Origin: Allodiplogaster sudhausi
Taxonomy: Eukaryota; Nematoda; Chromadorea; Rhabditida; Diplogasteridae
Reading direction: 5' to 3'
Assembly: GCA_945643635.1 (NCBI GenBank)
Contig: CALZFC010000015.1
Coordinates: 477,001-541,000, forward strand
DNA length: 64,000 nucleotides
Positions 43,154 to 57,220 of the stretch are shown here, one piece after another. The notes under the pieces are model-generated. The model was not told the origin of the DNA and ran no database searches. It saw only the letters and a list, made by a program, of their open reading frames with translations. A program made the position numbers and the translations under genes. The number at the start of each line of letters is the position of its first letter. The stretch's first letter is position 1.

Positions 43154-43911
43154 ATGACACGACTTTGTCTGCTATGTGCCTGCTTCATGGCGATATGCGG
43201 TAAATTTTTTTATTTTTGTTGTATTATTCATAATCTATCGTTTTTATGCATTCTAATTCATTTATATAGTTTTGCTATGTTACAATTCCTTTTTAAATTA
43301 AAATATTCCAATAAAATGTATATAATTTCGAAAACATTATAGAAGACCTAAAGCGAACAAAAACATTTTCAGCATTTTCATTAGCGGCGGAGGAGACGTC
43401 CACTTTCGTGCACGTGGACGTGGCCAAGATTCGCCCGTTCAACCGACCGACGAAGAAGGAGCCACTCTCCCAGCTGGAAGAGGAAAACACCCTCGACAAG
43501 GTGGACCTGTCGCCGCTCGCGCGCGGTGGCAGCTCTCTGAAGTCAGCTTCATCTTCTGGCACCGGCGGAAGAGGCGGAACTGGCGCCACGCCCTTTGGCC
43601 GCCTCTCACTTGGCGCTGCGGCGGGAGAAGGTTATTAGCACGTATTCTTGTCACTCTATTCCATGGCTAAGAGAAAATTGAGTCGTCGAAATAGGTAGAG
43701 TAATGTGAAAAGAACATTAATCTTAGGAAATATACGAATAAGAAATAATCAAAATAAAATTTGAGGAAAGCCAGCCGAAGACGATGACGTTTCTCCGCAG
43801 CAAGATCGCGTGCACATCAAACCCTTCAACAAGCCGGGCGAGCTCGTCTTCCCCGACGTGTTGACCATGGCACCGCCCATGCCACTCGAACGAGCCGTCC
43901 GCTCAGAGTAA
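43154..43911 (+). CDS. Small secreted protein with PFNxP repeat motif
   Basis: Three exons: 43154-43199, 43373-43630 and 43766-43911, total 450 bases, 149 residues, phases 1/1. Exon 1 gives MTRLCLLCACFMAICG, continuing AFSLAAEE, a signal peptide. The mature part contains VAKIRPFNRPTKKEP, an SSSGTGGRGGTGATPFGR low-complexity stretch, and RVHIKPFNKPGELVFP, so a motif (V/H)-x-I-(R/K)-PFN-(R/K)-P occurs twice in different exons. No cysteines are expected in the mature chain. The gene ends 258 bases before the convergent S28 gene's stop. I do not recognise the family; a precursor of short peptides or a matrix protein are possibilities. Confidence 0.7.
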
Positions 43912-44168
43912 ACCCGTTCAGATACAACTGGACGGATTTAATGCTAATCTTACGTTCAAGTTTGTTGTCATCTTCTGGTCATGCACAATTTATATCTTAT
44001 CATTTATTCACTACTCTAGCGGATTCAACAGATATTTGTAAATGGCAACTTCATTTCTATGAAAGATTCGAGAAGAGCTGCTTTAACGTTTTGATATCTC
44101 AATTGAAAGAAGAACATGGCAAATACAAATACAGTAATCAGAAAAAGAAATATGGAATCGTTTGTTTT
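43912..44168. other. Short convergent intergenic gap
   Basis: Separates the stop of the plus-strand secreted gene from the stop of the minus-strand S28 gene. No signal beyond AT-rich DNA. Confidence 0.5.
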
Positions 44169-45006
44169 CTAAAGAAGACGAGTGATGAATACGCTCACGA
44201 GAACTATAAAACAGCTGGCGGCTGCGGCGGCGGTTCCGGCTGAAAGGAACTATTGAAAGTAGCTTTCCAATACATCTCTAGTTATGATTATGCAAGTTAC
44301 ATTAACAGTGAGGTGGACATTGCTAATAAACGGAGAACAAAGCAAGAATTTAGCCGAAAAAAAACCTTTTCCTAACCAGTTGTGGATTCGGTGCCCGTGA
44401 CGGGTTGTGTGGTTGCGTCGGAAGCAGGGCTTGAGCCGTCCGGGTTTGGTGGCACACCTCCTGCAGACTCTTTACACCATTTCAGCAAGCATACATATTT
44501 TTTGGGATTATTACAAAATTACAAAATAATGAAAAGTTTGCATGTTTTTTTTATATTAAAACTTGTTTCAAACCGAGAATATTCTTGATGCCAGCGAGAA
44601 TTTTCACGCGCGCCTGCTTCAGGCTATCCAGATCAGAGTCGCGGGCCGGGTACATGTCGGCGCAGTGAGCTGTGCCTGCAGTGGGGACGAGGAGAGAGAG
44701 AGAGAGTGGAAGACAGATACGAAGAGAGAGAGAGAGAGAGAGGAAGACAGAGAGGGAGAAGGAGAATGAGAGAAAGACAGAGAGAGAAGGAGAGAAAAAC
44801 CGGCAGAAATATTATATAAAAATAGAGAGAGGTACTTGTACCATCAATAATGATCGGCAAGACTGTTGGGTTTTTCGAGGCAAGAATACCAAGAGCGTGC
44901 CAGGGATCGTGGTTGCCATTGGGGAGAATGACATTCGTGCCCTGGAAAAAGGGAAAGAGTGAGAGAGAGAGAGGGAAAGAGAGAGAGGGAAACAGAGAGA
45001 GAGAGG

Positions 45007-45044
<38 letters not shown>

Positions 45045-45045
45045 A

Positions 45046-45079
<34 letters not shown>

Positions 45080-45257
45080 AAAGAGAGAAAGAGAGGGAGA
45101 GAGGGAAAGAGGGAAAGAGAGAGAGAAAATGCATCTTTGACCTTAAACATGTCGCGGCCTCCGTACTGATAGTTGGTCTGGTCAACCCTAGTGGACACGG
45201 AGGCCATGTTAACGTTGAAGACGTCTTCGCACATCCGAATGAAGAGGCTGAAAAGAT

Positions 45258-45304
<47 letters not shown>

Positions 45305-45377
45305 AAAAGAAAAGAGATACGAGCAACTACACAGAAAAGGAGAGAAATTAGTTGAGAAAGTGAATGCTCCAAGCGAG

Positions 45378-45422
<45 letters not shown>

Positions 45423-48400
45423 GAAAGAGAAAGAAGAAACTTGAGCGGCGTGACGCTGCCAAAGATGCCTGCGCCGCTATCGGTCGACTGGTAATAGCCA
45501 AATTCATTGCAAGTCTGCCATGTCCACAGAACAGCTGAGAAAGGAGTGGGAGAAGAGATCTTCCTTTTCTTTTTAAGAACACATTACGTTCAATAGAGCA
45601 ATCCAAGTAGGATTGAGAGAATTGATTGATTGGTTCAAATGTAAGAAAGTGCACACTCACCAGCCAGATCGTTGTCGCTGACGCTGTGATTGTGGCCATC
45701 TAAAGTATAGAGTAGATGTAGAAACTTTTTTTCATTTCGATCCAGACTGACCATGACATTAAATGTGATAAAATATCAGGATATATGTACATACAATGTC
45801 AACGCGAACAGTTCACAAAAAGGTTTTAGAAACTTACATATATAAAAATATTTAAATCCATAAAGACCCTATACCGATAAATTTGATCAAATCCTTCAGA
45901 TCTTTGTTGTCTTTCTTCGGGTCGCTGCTGATTGGGTCGTTGTTAGGATTCTGGAAGAATCTGGAGCTATTTTTCAGCAGTAACAAATGCATGAATATTG
46001 ATTTATAGAATTTAAGTTAATAGTCATTCGTTCGCTCGATTTTATCTTTCTTTTTTAAGTATTGCTGTAATATTCCTAGAAGATGCTTACTTACCTGAAA
46101 TTTGAAGACGTCAACAAGACCGTCCAGAGCAGTGCGCTCTTCCGTGTCCGCTGTCATATAATTGCAGAGCGTCGAGACGTTATAAACGCCCTGGCAATGT
46201 ACCAATCATATTAAATATTATTTTTGGCAACTTTCAAAGAACAATCACATGGAGTTTGTGTGCTTGAACAGGCTCTATTACAGCGGCTTGGAATATTCCC
46301 CCCAGCTTACGAGCGCGTTGTTGTCGCCGGAGTACTGCACGACGCCTTGGAAGAGGCCGTAGAGGGAGCTGATCACGTTCTGGATCGCCTCCGGGGAGAC
46401 GTTCGGCTGCTCGAGTGTCCAGTTTGGATACAGGCTAGGTATTCATCATTTATACATTTCGCTTTTTCATAAGCCCTGTAGATGCATGCGTTTGCTCGGT
46501 ATGGATAGGGAAAACGGAAGGAGACAATTAGGAACGAATATGCCCATAGCAGCAGGGAGCTTAAGAGAAAGTAAGAAGGTTGCGGAATTTGAAATATGTA
46601 AGTAAAGGGAGAGAATGTAAGAGAGAGAGAGAGAGAAAGAAAGAATAGAGAGAGAGAGAGTGAGAGAAAGGGAGAAAGAAGACAGAGAAATAGAGAATGG
46701 CGCAAATCCATACTTGAACGTGTCCGAGATCTGCTTGCGTCCCTGAGGCGTGGTCGCCAGTTCCTGGACAGCGACGAATGCTTCGGCGGTTCGAGTGGCG
46801 CAAGCTTCGCTGCTTGATCTCAGAGTCCTCTCCACCACCTCGAGATACTCTGTAGATCATGATGGAATTTAGGGTAACTTTGGAATTCAGTACAAATACA
46901 TAAAACCGATTGTAAGAAAGAAACATGTGTACCCAGAACTTAAATAAAAACGTGCCATAAAAGTCGACTTTGGCTTGGACGGGCCCGCTGCTGCCGACGG
47001 CGCCGGCGATCAGCTCAGGGAACCACTCGCGAGACCACGCGGCCAGAGCGCCTGAGGCGGAATGCATACTTCACGCTTGTAAGAACACGAAGCACAATAA
47101 ATAAATAAAAGAAAAATAGGAATAAAAATCTTTATCGATTCCCATAAAATAAAGTAAATGAAGCTCGTAAGCGCCTTGGAGTAGTAAAAAAAAAGTCATT
47201 AACCAGAATAGGAGCCGCCAAAGGTGAGCCACGGCCCGGTGAGTCCGAGGCCGAGCTTGGCCTGCTCGATGAACTCGGCCACGTCGAAGAGCATCTGCGC
47301 CGAGGTCAAGTACTTCAGGTCGGTTGTGCTGGGAGTGAAAGAGAGATGGAAGAGATCGAGCACTATTCAGCACACATTTTTTTCAAAAGTTGAAAGTGTC
47401 ATAGTTTTTCTGATTAAAAACAAGAATATGAAATGAAGGCTCACAGCTTGCTCTTGCCGTAGTAGCGATGCTCGAGCAAGAAGGCGTTCGCTCCTACCGC
47501 CTAAAATTGAGTAAGTAATGCAAATATAAAAATAACATATTAATTTTATTTACCAGTTTAGCCAAACTGTAGTCAAGAATAATAGCAAAATGTTGCGTCC
47601 CTTGGCATAAGTCATCCACGCGTAGTTTTCATTCGTGACCCAGCGATCACTTTCCGGACCCTCGCCGCCGATCATCAGGAAGTTCGGGCAGGTCGGGCAC
47701 CCAAACTTGCCATTATACCAGAAACGCTGCAAATATAGGAATATTATAAATTGTATTGATACACTTTTAATACTATTGCGTGGGTTTTCCTTCTCCTTTA
47801 TAATTTAGATAGACCTGTTGGAAAGTGAAAGGTACGGTCGAGTTGAAGTGGTCGAAGGGCTGCGAAACGGTGCCTTCCTTCAAGTCGGGCGGCCAGCGGA
47901 CGGAACCCGGAGCGTCGGACTTGAAAATGGCAGTCAGAGAGATACAGAGAGTGGGTGAGAGAGAAAGTGAAAGATGAATTGTGAGCGAGACAAAAAAGTA
48001 ACATCGATGACCTCCTCGTTATCGCCCGACGGTGGCAAAAGGCCGTAGCGATTGTTTCGGCCGGTGAGAGAGCGAGGAAGGCGACTGGGACCCTGTTGAA
48101 GCTTCAGAGCGGCCGATTGAGCAAGCTGGAAGAGAGAGAAATTGTGGAGTTGGAAAAGTATAGTGTGAGAAGTAGAGAGAGAAGGATGGAGACAGAGATA
48201 GAGAGAGAGAGAGAGAGCGAGAACCCACCCTGTTCTTAGACTGTTTCTCCGAGTAGAAGTTGAGCGGTCCAGGATTGAAGGGAACAATCTCCGGCCGCAG
48301 GCCGACCTTGTCAGTGATTTTGACTATAAGTTTGTCGTCAATTCCGAGAAATACTTCCATGTGTTTGCAAAAGTTGTGAATGGTAAACTGTTCAAAATTT

Positions 48401-51400
48401 TTTAAAAGTTTTGATAGAATTTCAGAAAGGAAACGCACCTTTCTTATCCGAATTCGGTGGCCCGTTCAGCCAGCGGTCGATGTTCTCCTGAATCAGCTGC
48501 TGCACCTCGAGAATATCCGAGTCTCCATTCGCGTCCAGCATGTCACGGCAGTGAGTGGCATCTATAAATTATTCAATAATAAAATATGAGAACTAAATCT
48601 CTTAGTTTCATTATGTATCATTAATTTTAGGAAAGATTAGCCAACCGCCTGACCCTTCATCTCGTAGATGACGACGCTGTGATGGACGGACTTCTGTTTC
48701 GCGAGGAAGTGCCACGGATCGTACGTGCCGTACGGGGCCACCACGTTAGTGCCCTATTAAACATGAAGTTGAATATGAATGATACAATTTTTTAAGAGAA
48801 TGACTCTTTTGCAGACAATGATCGAATAAGATTGGCATATGTATGTACATATGTGCATAGTTTTTTTTATATAACTATTTGACAAGTTGTAAGGTACGAT
48901 AAACTTAAAATGTATTACGGTATAATAGTCGCGCGCGCCGTAGAATGCATTCGTCTTGTCGATCGCCGCTTGCACGGCATCCGCACGCATTCCGAAGACG
49001 TCCAAGCAGATGTTCAGGAACATGCTGGAAGATGGGTTTCTCTTTTCAAGATTCATGTTGATCTCATCCCGTAAATGCGCATTTATTCCAAAATTAAGAG
49101 CTAAGTTTTTTTCTAGTTACTAATCCATTGGCTTAGGGCCATCCGAAAGCTACACACAATTCTTTCATTCGCATTACTTGACAGGGACGGTGGAGCGGAA
49201 GACGTTGCTGCCCGTGTCGGTCGACTGGAAGTAGCCGAACTCGTTGCACGTCTGCCAGATCCAGCTGCGGTCGTTGGAGACTCCAAATATATTTATTACA
49301 TTACATGTATATTGAAATAATTTGTGGATTAATGGAAATGAGAACAAAATAGAACATAGAATTACGTGTGTTTAAATAGAACGACATGTTTAAATAAGTT
49401 AAACTGAAAGAACTCTTATAATCTATATGTATGCAAGTTGGCTCACATTGATTCCAAGACTCAATCGCAAGCTCAGCAATCATCATATCGTAGTCGACGA
49501 TTGTCTGCAACGATGAAAAAAGAAGACTTAAGTTGCCCAAGATTTAAGTTTTGTGAACTTAACAGTTCTGATGATGTTACTTTTCTAATTGTAGGATTTT
49601 ATTTCATTTTTAATATCGCGGAGCATATTTTTAAATCTCGGTGGAAATTGATCGATACAGTCTCGGATGACAGCTCGTACCTGTGAGGTGGTGTCGTTTC
49701 CGTTCGGATACAGCTGCACTTTCCGAAGCCTTGCCACTGCATCCAGCTGGCTCGTCTCTTCAGTCATGATGTCACAGAGGCTCGCCATGTAGTCCTTTCC
49801 TCCGTACTGCGCGGCCGACATGAAGATATTCTATCAAATAAATGTTCGTTTAATATTATTTACTATTTTTTTTTAAACTTGGCCAAGTAATCTCTGGGTT
49901 CCTGCCTGGAGTTGCTGATAGAAGAATGCGATGTTGTTCGAATTGGTTGGCATGTTCACCAGTGGCGGCCGGACTCTATATTTTAAAAATTTTAATGGAA
50001 AATACATATTTTAAAATGTTACAATTTTACAACAAAAAGCAAGACAATGATTCAGAAAATAAATATAGTCTGTGCAGGGATGAAGACACTTATGAAGGAC
50101 TCGTATGAAGAGTAATACGATTTCATTAAAATATTAATTTTAATGATCGGCAAGAAATGAAAAGTGATGAATCTTGACATGCGCCTACTTGAATTGATCG
50201 TCGAGCTGCTTCCTGCCCGGCTCAGTCTGCATCAACAGCTGAATCGAGTCGTGCGCTGCGCCGATCTGGCAAGCGATATGAACCAATATCGATTTTTGCA
50301 TTATATCAATAAATCAATATCTTCTGCTTCTCTCGGATTCCTTAGAATTAGTCTGGTTCCTTTTGCTTCTCTCTCAATTGTCAGCAACCAAACCTGCTCG
50401 GCGCACTTGAGCTGCTTGCCTGGGTTCATCGAATCGTACGCCTTGATGTCGTCCTCGACCACCTTGAGGTAGCCTGCAGACGAAAACATCATCACGGCAT
50501 TACTACAGTAAAAAAAGTAAAATCACAGTTTGTTTTCTTATTCAATAATTTTTGTAACCATAAAAGTCGAGCTGCGCGAGCACGGGCCCCGAGCTGCCGA
50601 CTCCGCCCACGGCGAGATCCGGATACTTCTGGCGGAACCACAGCGCGAGCGAGCCTGATTTGAGAAGAATATTAAAACTGAAGAAGAAGAAGATTGTTTT
50701 CAAAATAAAATTGAAAAAAAAACAAATATGAATATTCGGGTACCTTGACCACTCGATTATTGGAAAAGCAGGTTTGAGAATATGATTTATGATACTTGAA
50801 AATATGTATGTTTATACATATTATGTTTATACATATTAGTGACGCAGTACCTGGATAAGACCCGCCGAATACGACCCATCTCTGAGGCTCGCCCTCGTTG
50901 TGGTTGACGTACTTGATGAAATAAGCGAGATCTTCGAGCGCCTGCTGGGACGTCAGGAATTTCAGATCTTCCAGTGTCTGATTCCTGAATGTTTCCAAGC
51001 AGGGGATATTTATTTTAATTATGCTCTTATTTGTTAGCTTATATTAGAGTTATGATCAAGTTTAGTAGTTTTTTTGACACTGTAATGTCATAGAGATAAG
51101 CTTCAGTATGGTTATTTCTATGGCTCGGAAGAGGCAATAAACTTTCACTTAATCATCCAAGCTCATTTGTGCTGATAAAGGCCAAGCCACAAAAGCATCA
51201 TTCTAATCATAAGCTGTGTGAAGGTGTCTGATAAGGAGACATCAATGTATGTAAGCTCCCCCCCCCCTCCTTCCACTGTCTGATTAGGAGATTGCAAGGC
51301 AGTCAAGAAGTAACAACTTATCATTTTACATTTTCAGGTCTCGCAAGTTGAAATCATGATGCGAACAATCTTCCGTCTTGTCTTACAGAAATCACAGCTA

Positions 51401-51676
51401 GCTGTGAAGTGATCGTGAATCACAAAAAAGAATATATCCTAGTTATGCTGTTTTGTTTCAACAGTAATTCATTTATATATGTACATACATACATATATAA
51501 ATTAGTAGCTGCTAATGCCACATATTCTTTATCTCTGTCACTTCATTTGTCATTCTGATTATCAGCCTTTCTATCTCTCCACCTCTCTCTCTCACTGTCT
51601 CTCTCTGTCTCTCTCTCTCTGGCTCTCTCTGGCTCTCTCTCTCTGGCTCTCTCTGGCTCTCTCTCTCTCTCTGTCT

Positions 51677-51708
<32 letters not shown>

Positions 51709-52764
51709 TACGTCGTCGGTTTGCTCTGTCCGTAGAATCGATGCTCAAGTGCGTAGAGAGCGGCTCCGAACTGCTTGGCGTACTGCACGATTGGACTCTC
51801 CTCTGTGTTGATGAAGTTGCCGTCTTCAACACCCTAAAATTAGTATCTTAAAACTTGCATAACTCTTATTTATAGCACAGAATTATGTGAATGCAATGAA
51901 ATGCTTGGTGATAACATGATCTCTATCACTCGCTGTCACTGTCTCCATATCATACCTCGCCGCCTATGAAGAGAAAGCTCACACCGGAAGTAGTGACATA
52001 CTGCTTGTTGAAGTGGTAGCGCTGAGCGAAGAATAGGAGGGGATGTGAAAAAAAAACTAAATTTTTATAAATATGTTTCAAAAGAGAAATAAAACTAATA
52101 TTGAAGAATAGGGCGGCCAACTGAACCACAATTAACCTGCTGCCAAAAGACCGGATTGCTCGGCTCGAAGTGATCGAGAAGTTGATGGAGGAAAGTGGAG
52201 CCCATGATGCCGGAGCGTGGTCGCATTGACTGTCAAAATTTTATTAAACATTTTGAGTTTTTTTTTAAATAAAATTTTTGAAATTATGGAACAAAATAAA
52301 TTACAAATGCTGGTAATCAAAAACAATTTCATTCATCGTCAGCAAAAAAATAAAAATAAAAATATATATTTTTCTTTCCCACCACCGTTCCGTTCCTTGG
52401 AAGAAAGCCGTCACGCTTTCGGCCGAAGAGCATTCGGTGATCGCGAAGAGACGCCGCGCATTCCTGAATATTTCTCATGATTATTCAGATAAATCTAAAC
52501 AAATGAACTCTCTTCTTCTTTATTATCCAAATTCGTTCCCTATTTGCTTGACCCCGTGGTTCAATTAGACTCACACTGCGTTTACATATGTATGTACATA
52601 CATACATATACGTACATACATACTTGATCGATGCGATATTAACATTTTTGCCCATCTTTAGCCCCCACTCTTCATATGTACATACAACAAAATTCTGCAT
52701 GATTTACCGTAGCTATTAGTAGAACGATGAAAACAACAAAAGACTGCCTCGCGAGCGATGCCAT
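44169..52764 (-). CDS. Two-domain serine carboxypeptidase S28 protein (complete gene)
   Basis: Start exon 52708-52764 encodes MASLARQSFVVFIVLLIAT, a signal peptide; then 52386-52463, 52137-52229 (MGSTFLHQLLDHFEP), 51956-52021, 51712-51833, 50851-50984 ([10 protein letters not shown], nucleophile Ser), 50559-50654, 50394-50473, 50189-50265, 49906-49975, 49681-49830, 49447-49504, 49178-49280 ([10 protein letters not shown]), 48919-49024, 48654-48753 (GTYDPWHF, catalytic Asp) and 48439-48561 (ATHCRDM, catalytic His). Without a stop, linker exons 48229-48323 and 48012-48125 lead to a second S28 domain from 47815-47919 ([14 protein letters not shown]): FGGSYSG (~47210), NHDPWHALG (~44900), TAHCADM (~44670). 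The last exon, 44169-44239, encodes a hydrophobic tail (CFIVLVSVFITRLL), suggesting GPI or membrane anchoring. S28 enzymes cleave after proline (PCP/DPP7-like). The donor after 49906 is GC; the donor after 47601 is GG. Confidence 0.88.
44693..45120 (+). repeat. Intronic (GA)n microsatellites in S28 gene 1
   Basis: Blocks at 44693-44800, 44958-45125, 45262-45305 and 45377-45420 flank exons of the second S28 domain; further blocks at 46620-46690 and 48195-48222. Confidence 0.85.
47568..47726 (-). other. Exon with lost splice donor in S28 domain 2
   Basis: The paralogous exon in the next gene (56808-56933) ends MTYAE/gtattt. Here the homologous point (47601) is followed by gg (GCCAAG/ggacgc). 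The next usable GT is 33 bases on (after 47568), which keeps the frame and would insert GRNILLLFLTT before [15 protein letters not shown]. Confidence 0.6.
51093..51323 (-). promoter_or_regulatory. GATA-site cluster in the sixth exon's upstream intron (S28 gene 1)
   Basis: Within intron 50985-51711: agataag (~51094), ctgataaa (51172), ctgataag (51228) and ttatca (51318). TGATAA is the site for gut GATA factors (ELT-2 type) in nematodes. The homologous intron of the neighbouring paralogue has the same kind of cluster. Confidence 0.5.
51580..51711 (-). repeat. (GA)n microsatellite beginning at a splice donor
   Basis: On the coding strand the intron starts gtaagagagaga directly after exon end 51712. 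The homologous intron in the next gene (63376 downward) does the same. Confidence 0.85.
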
Positions 52765-53580
52765 CGTTGGTGTTACCCTGTAATATTGTTGCTAATTTGC
52801 GGTTTAAAAAGTATGTATATCTTGGACGTCATGGAATACTTTACCAGATGCGTATTTGCTAAATGCATTAACAAACTTAACGAGGCTGTAAATGCTGCTG
52901 GAATTCATCTGATTTTTGTGGTTGCGTGAAATGAAAACTAAAAAAAAACTCGTTGGCTTTTTTCAACGAAATTAATTAGAATGTTTAGCTTCACTATAAT
53001 ATTCAGACTCTTCAATCAAATAGAATAATGTACAGTTAAAATGAGCCTGCAATGCCGAATGTAAGAAATGTCGCGACTTGTCAATGGCAACAGGCCCAGG
53101 AAGCAGGCCGAGGGTAAGCTTCTTTCTCGTTTCCTTATCAGTAGAAGAAGCTTTCTATGCTCATGTTTTGTGTACTCAACTTCTCCTCATAATGATTCCT
53201 CCACCAATGTTTCAGCCATTTCATAGTACATTTGAGCTGCACATAAAAATGACCAATTGTAAGCATAACCTTTCTATTTGTATAGCATTCTACACTGTCA
53301 GATGTCATTTACCATGAAAGATTGAGAAGGAAAGTGATGCAGTGCATTGTATTTAATGTCCTTCCGGCAACTGATTCCACTGATAATGAATGAAATTATT
53401 CGCCAAAATGGACGTGCAATTCCGGTTCCAAAAGATATCAAAGTTTGATATTTATCACTAGAAACCAAACAACAAACGGCCATAGACAAAGAATTCGCAT
53501 ACGTACATACACAATTTACCAACAGAAAACAGAAGAATACAATTAGAACATTGACTAAATAAGTCATGGATATTATTATT
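52765..53580. other. Intergenic region between the two S28 genes
   Basis: About 0.8 kb upstream of S28 gene 1 and downstream of gene 2. No clear TATA box close to ATG 52764 and no other gene supported. Confidence 0.5.
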
Positions 53581-54059
53581 CTAAAGAAGCAGCGCAATGA
53601 TGGACACCGTCGCGAGCGCCAAAATGCTTGCGGCAGCGGTGGTGGTGCCAGCTGAAAAAAGTCATATAAAAGATAGAGAGATGGAGAGAGAAACAGAAAC
53701 AGACTAAAGAGCGTTGTGAAAGCGACTTCTCTCCTAACCAGTGGTGACTTCCGTTCCGCCGCCGGGCTGAGTTGTTGCGGCGGAGGCGGGGCTTGCGGTT
53801 GAATCTCCCGGGTTTGGCGGCGCGCCACCTGTTGAATATTTCTAATTACTAAGGAAGGATCTCTGTTTATGCTTCGACAATGAATTGCCAGAGAATGGGA
53901 GGAGAACACAAAATCTCTGATTCAGTAAAACGAGACAAAAGGGTTGCTAACCGAGAATATTCTTGATGCCCGCGAGAATCTTGATGCGCGCCTGCTTCAG
54001 ACTGTCGAGATCACTGTCACGGGCCGGGTACATGTCGGCACAATGGGCGGTGCCTGGAA

Positions 54060-54099
<40 letters not shown>

Positions 54100-54312
54100 G
54101 GAGAGAGAGAGGGAGAGAGAGAGAGTACCTATGTTCTATATTCATTCTTGCGGAATTTACGAATTTAAGCAAAATTTATTTAAATAGTTCGTTAAACCTA
54201 ATTGTCGTACCATCAATCAATATCGGCATGACGGTCTTGTCGTTCGAGTCGAGTAAGCCAAGCGCGTGCCAGGGGTCGTGTCTACCGTTGGGGAGAATGA
54301 CATTTGTGCCCT

Positions 54313-54354
<42 letters not shown>

Positions 54355-54616
54355 TCAGACAGAGAGAGAAAGAGAGAGAGAAATAAAAAGAGAAAGAGAG
54401 AAGGGGGAACGGGAGAAGATAAAGTGAGGGAAATTGAAGAAGAAAAAAGAGCTGCTCTAACCTTGTATAAATCCCTACCACCATACTGGTAGTTGATCTG
54501 GTCAACGCTGGTGGAGACAGCGGCCATATCAATGTTGAAAACATCTTCACACATTTGGATGAAGAGGCTGAAAAATTGAAAGAGAAAGAGAGTGAGAGGA
54601 GCGAGAATGAGACAGG

Positions 54617-54661
<45 letters not shown>

Positions 54662-55250
54662 ACGGTATGAAAGGAAAAGGAATGGTAGTGTGCAACATAC
54701 TTGACAGGCGTCACGCTGCCGAAGGTGCTGGTTCCAGAATCGGTTGACTGATAGTATCCAAATTCATTGCACGTCTGCCATGTCCAGAGAAGACCTGAAA
54801 TAGTTTTGTTTTCCTTACAATTATTTTGATTTTGTGTTCTAGAAGCAAATTTTTGGTTTTAAATTTCATTATGAGTTTCTGAGCTTTTGAGAATTTAGAA
54901 AAGACTTTAAAAGTAAAAATCTCCTATTTAGTGCTTGAAATTCCCTACCAGCGAGATCGTTGTCACTGATTTGCGGATCGTGGCCATCTGAAGCATTCAG
55001 CTATTTGCAAAATATGTAGTTCGAAAATGTAATTAGATGAGAAAGCATGCAAAATATTACATTTTTGGTTTAGATCAATAAAGTGAACCAATATATTGAA
55101 TGAGATCCTTGAGCTTCTTATTGTCTTTCTTCGGATCGCTGCTGATGTTGAATTTTTCACCCAGCTGCAAGAATCAGCAGTTTTTTCCAGTCATTTTGTT
55201 TACATGTTTTTGTTTATTTCTAACGAGGGAACCATCTAAGCGTAAGAGAG

Positions 55251-55289
<39 letters not shown>

Positions 55290-57183
55290 AACAAGACACA
55301 CCTGCCACTTGACGACGTCAAGAAGCGCGTCCAAAGCTGGTTTCTGCACGTCAGCTGTCATATAATTGCAGAGAGTCGAGACATTGTAGACGCCCTGGCA
55401 AAGTGCCAAATATTTGTTTACAATATTATTTACTCAATTCTTGAATTATATTTTTTTTAAATCAACGGTGACCAGTGTAAAAACCATAGGTTAAGGGTCA
55501 TTACGAGTGCGTTGTTGTCGTCCGAATACTGGACGACGCCTTGGAAGACGCCGTAGAGGTTGGTCATGACATTCTGGACGGATTCTGGGGCGACGCTCGC
55601 CTGCTCTGCCGTCCACGCTGGCAACAGGCTAAGAATAAGCTAATTAGAGGAATTCAAAAGCACTCAAATATCTGTTAGTAGTAATGCTCCTCTGGGTAGT
55701 GTTTTGGTTAAGCAAAAAAAAAACCAAGCTGAAGGTGTTGGAGGCAAGAGACAAGAATAGGGGGGAGGGGGTGAGAAGAAGACGAGAGTGAGGATAAGCG
55801 CGAGATGGAAAGAAAATGGAATAGATAGAGAGAGAAAGAGAGAATGAAATCTCACTTGAACTTATCCGTCAGCTGCTTTCGCCCCTGCGGCGTGGTCGTC
55901 TGTTTCTCAACTTCCGTAAAAGCTTTTGCGGTTCGGTCGAGGCAGTTTGTGCTGCTCTCCTGCAGCGTCTTCTCCACAACTTGGAGATACTCTGGAAACG
56001 CGGAATCGTCAGGTGTAAACACTTTTTTTAAAATATGGAAATGAGAAAAACTAAAATTTTCGAGTTTGTCGCAAAGTAAGATGTCGATCTTACCTTGCGA
56101 CAAACTCGAAAAAACTCTTACCGTAAAAGTCGACTTTGGCTTGTACGGGCCCGCTGCTTCCGACGGCGCCAGCGATCAGCTCAGGAAACCACTCGCGAGA
56201 CCACGCGGCCAGAGCGCCTGTGGCAACATTATGAAATCTCTTTCTTCATTCGTAGACTTAATGTTTGGAAAGCAGTATAAATAATGCCGAACAGCTTACA
56301 ATAGAAAATGAATACGAGATAAAAACAAACCAGAATAGGAGCCGCCGAAGGTGATCCACGGCCCGGTGAGGCCGAGGCCGAGCTTGGCCTGCTCGATGAA
56401 CTCGGCCACGTCGAAGAGCATCTGCGCCGAGGTCAGGTACTTCAGGTCGGTTGTGCTGGAGCGAGAGAAATAGAGATGGAAGAGACAGTTATAAAAAAAA
56501 ACTTTTGGGGGAGCCAGTCAAGCTACATATGTACATTGTGGCGAAAAATAATAAAATAATGTACATATCTTTAATTGATACATAGATTAGCATAGAAGAA
56601 AATGGTTTTATTTTTAAAGAAATTAATCCGTTCTCACCGAAGCTTGCTCTTGCCGTAGTAGCGATGTTCGAGGAGGAAGGCATTCGCACCGACCGACTAG
56701 AAAAACAACTTTGGATTCTCCTAGCCCATATAAGGCCGACTTATTCAAAATTCAACACGAACAAAATAGTAGAGAACAAGAGGAAGCTTTCGTTTCCCTG
56801 GAAATACCTCGGCATAAGTCATCCACGCGTAGTTTTCATTCGTGACCCAACGATTACTTTCCGGGCCCTCTCCACCGATCATCAGGAAGTTAGGGCAGGT
56901 TGGGCAGCCAAAGTGCCTGTTGTACCAGAAACGCTGCAAATGAACTCGTAATTTTGGATACAGCATATTATAGCGTAGTAATTGTTAATACTTCACTCTT
57001 TTTCTCGAATAAAACGAAGGTTATCAAACCTGCTGGAATGTGAAAGGGACTGTCGAGTTGAAGTGGTCGAAGGGCTGCGAGACGGTGCCTTCCTTCAAGT
57101 TGGGCGGCCAGCGGACGGAACCCGGAGCGGTGGACTGGAGAGGGTGAGGGAGGAATAGAATTTATAGACTGTAAGAAAAAACT

Positions 57184-57220
<37 letters not shown>

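Noticed and set aside
44812..45699. Long Ser/Leu-rich and Arg/Glu-rich open frames (also 28983-29408, 63038-63693, 10779-11141)
   Set aside because: They are translations of (CT)n/(GA)n microsatellites crossing real exons, not genes.
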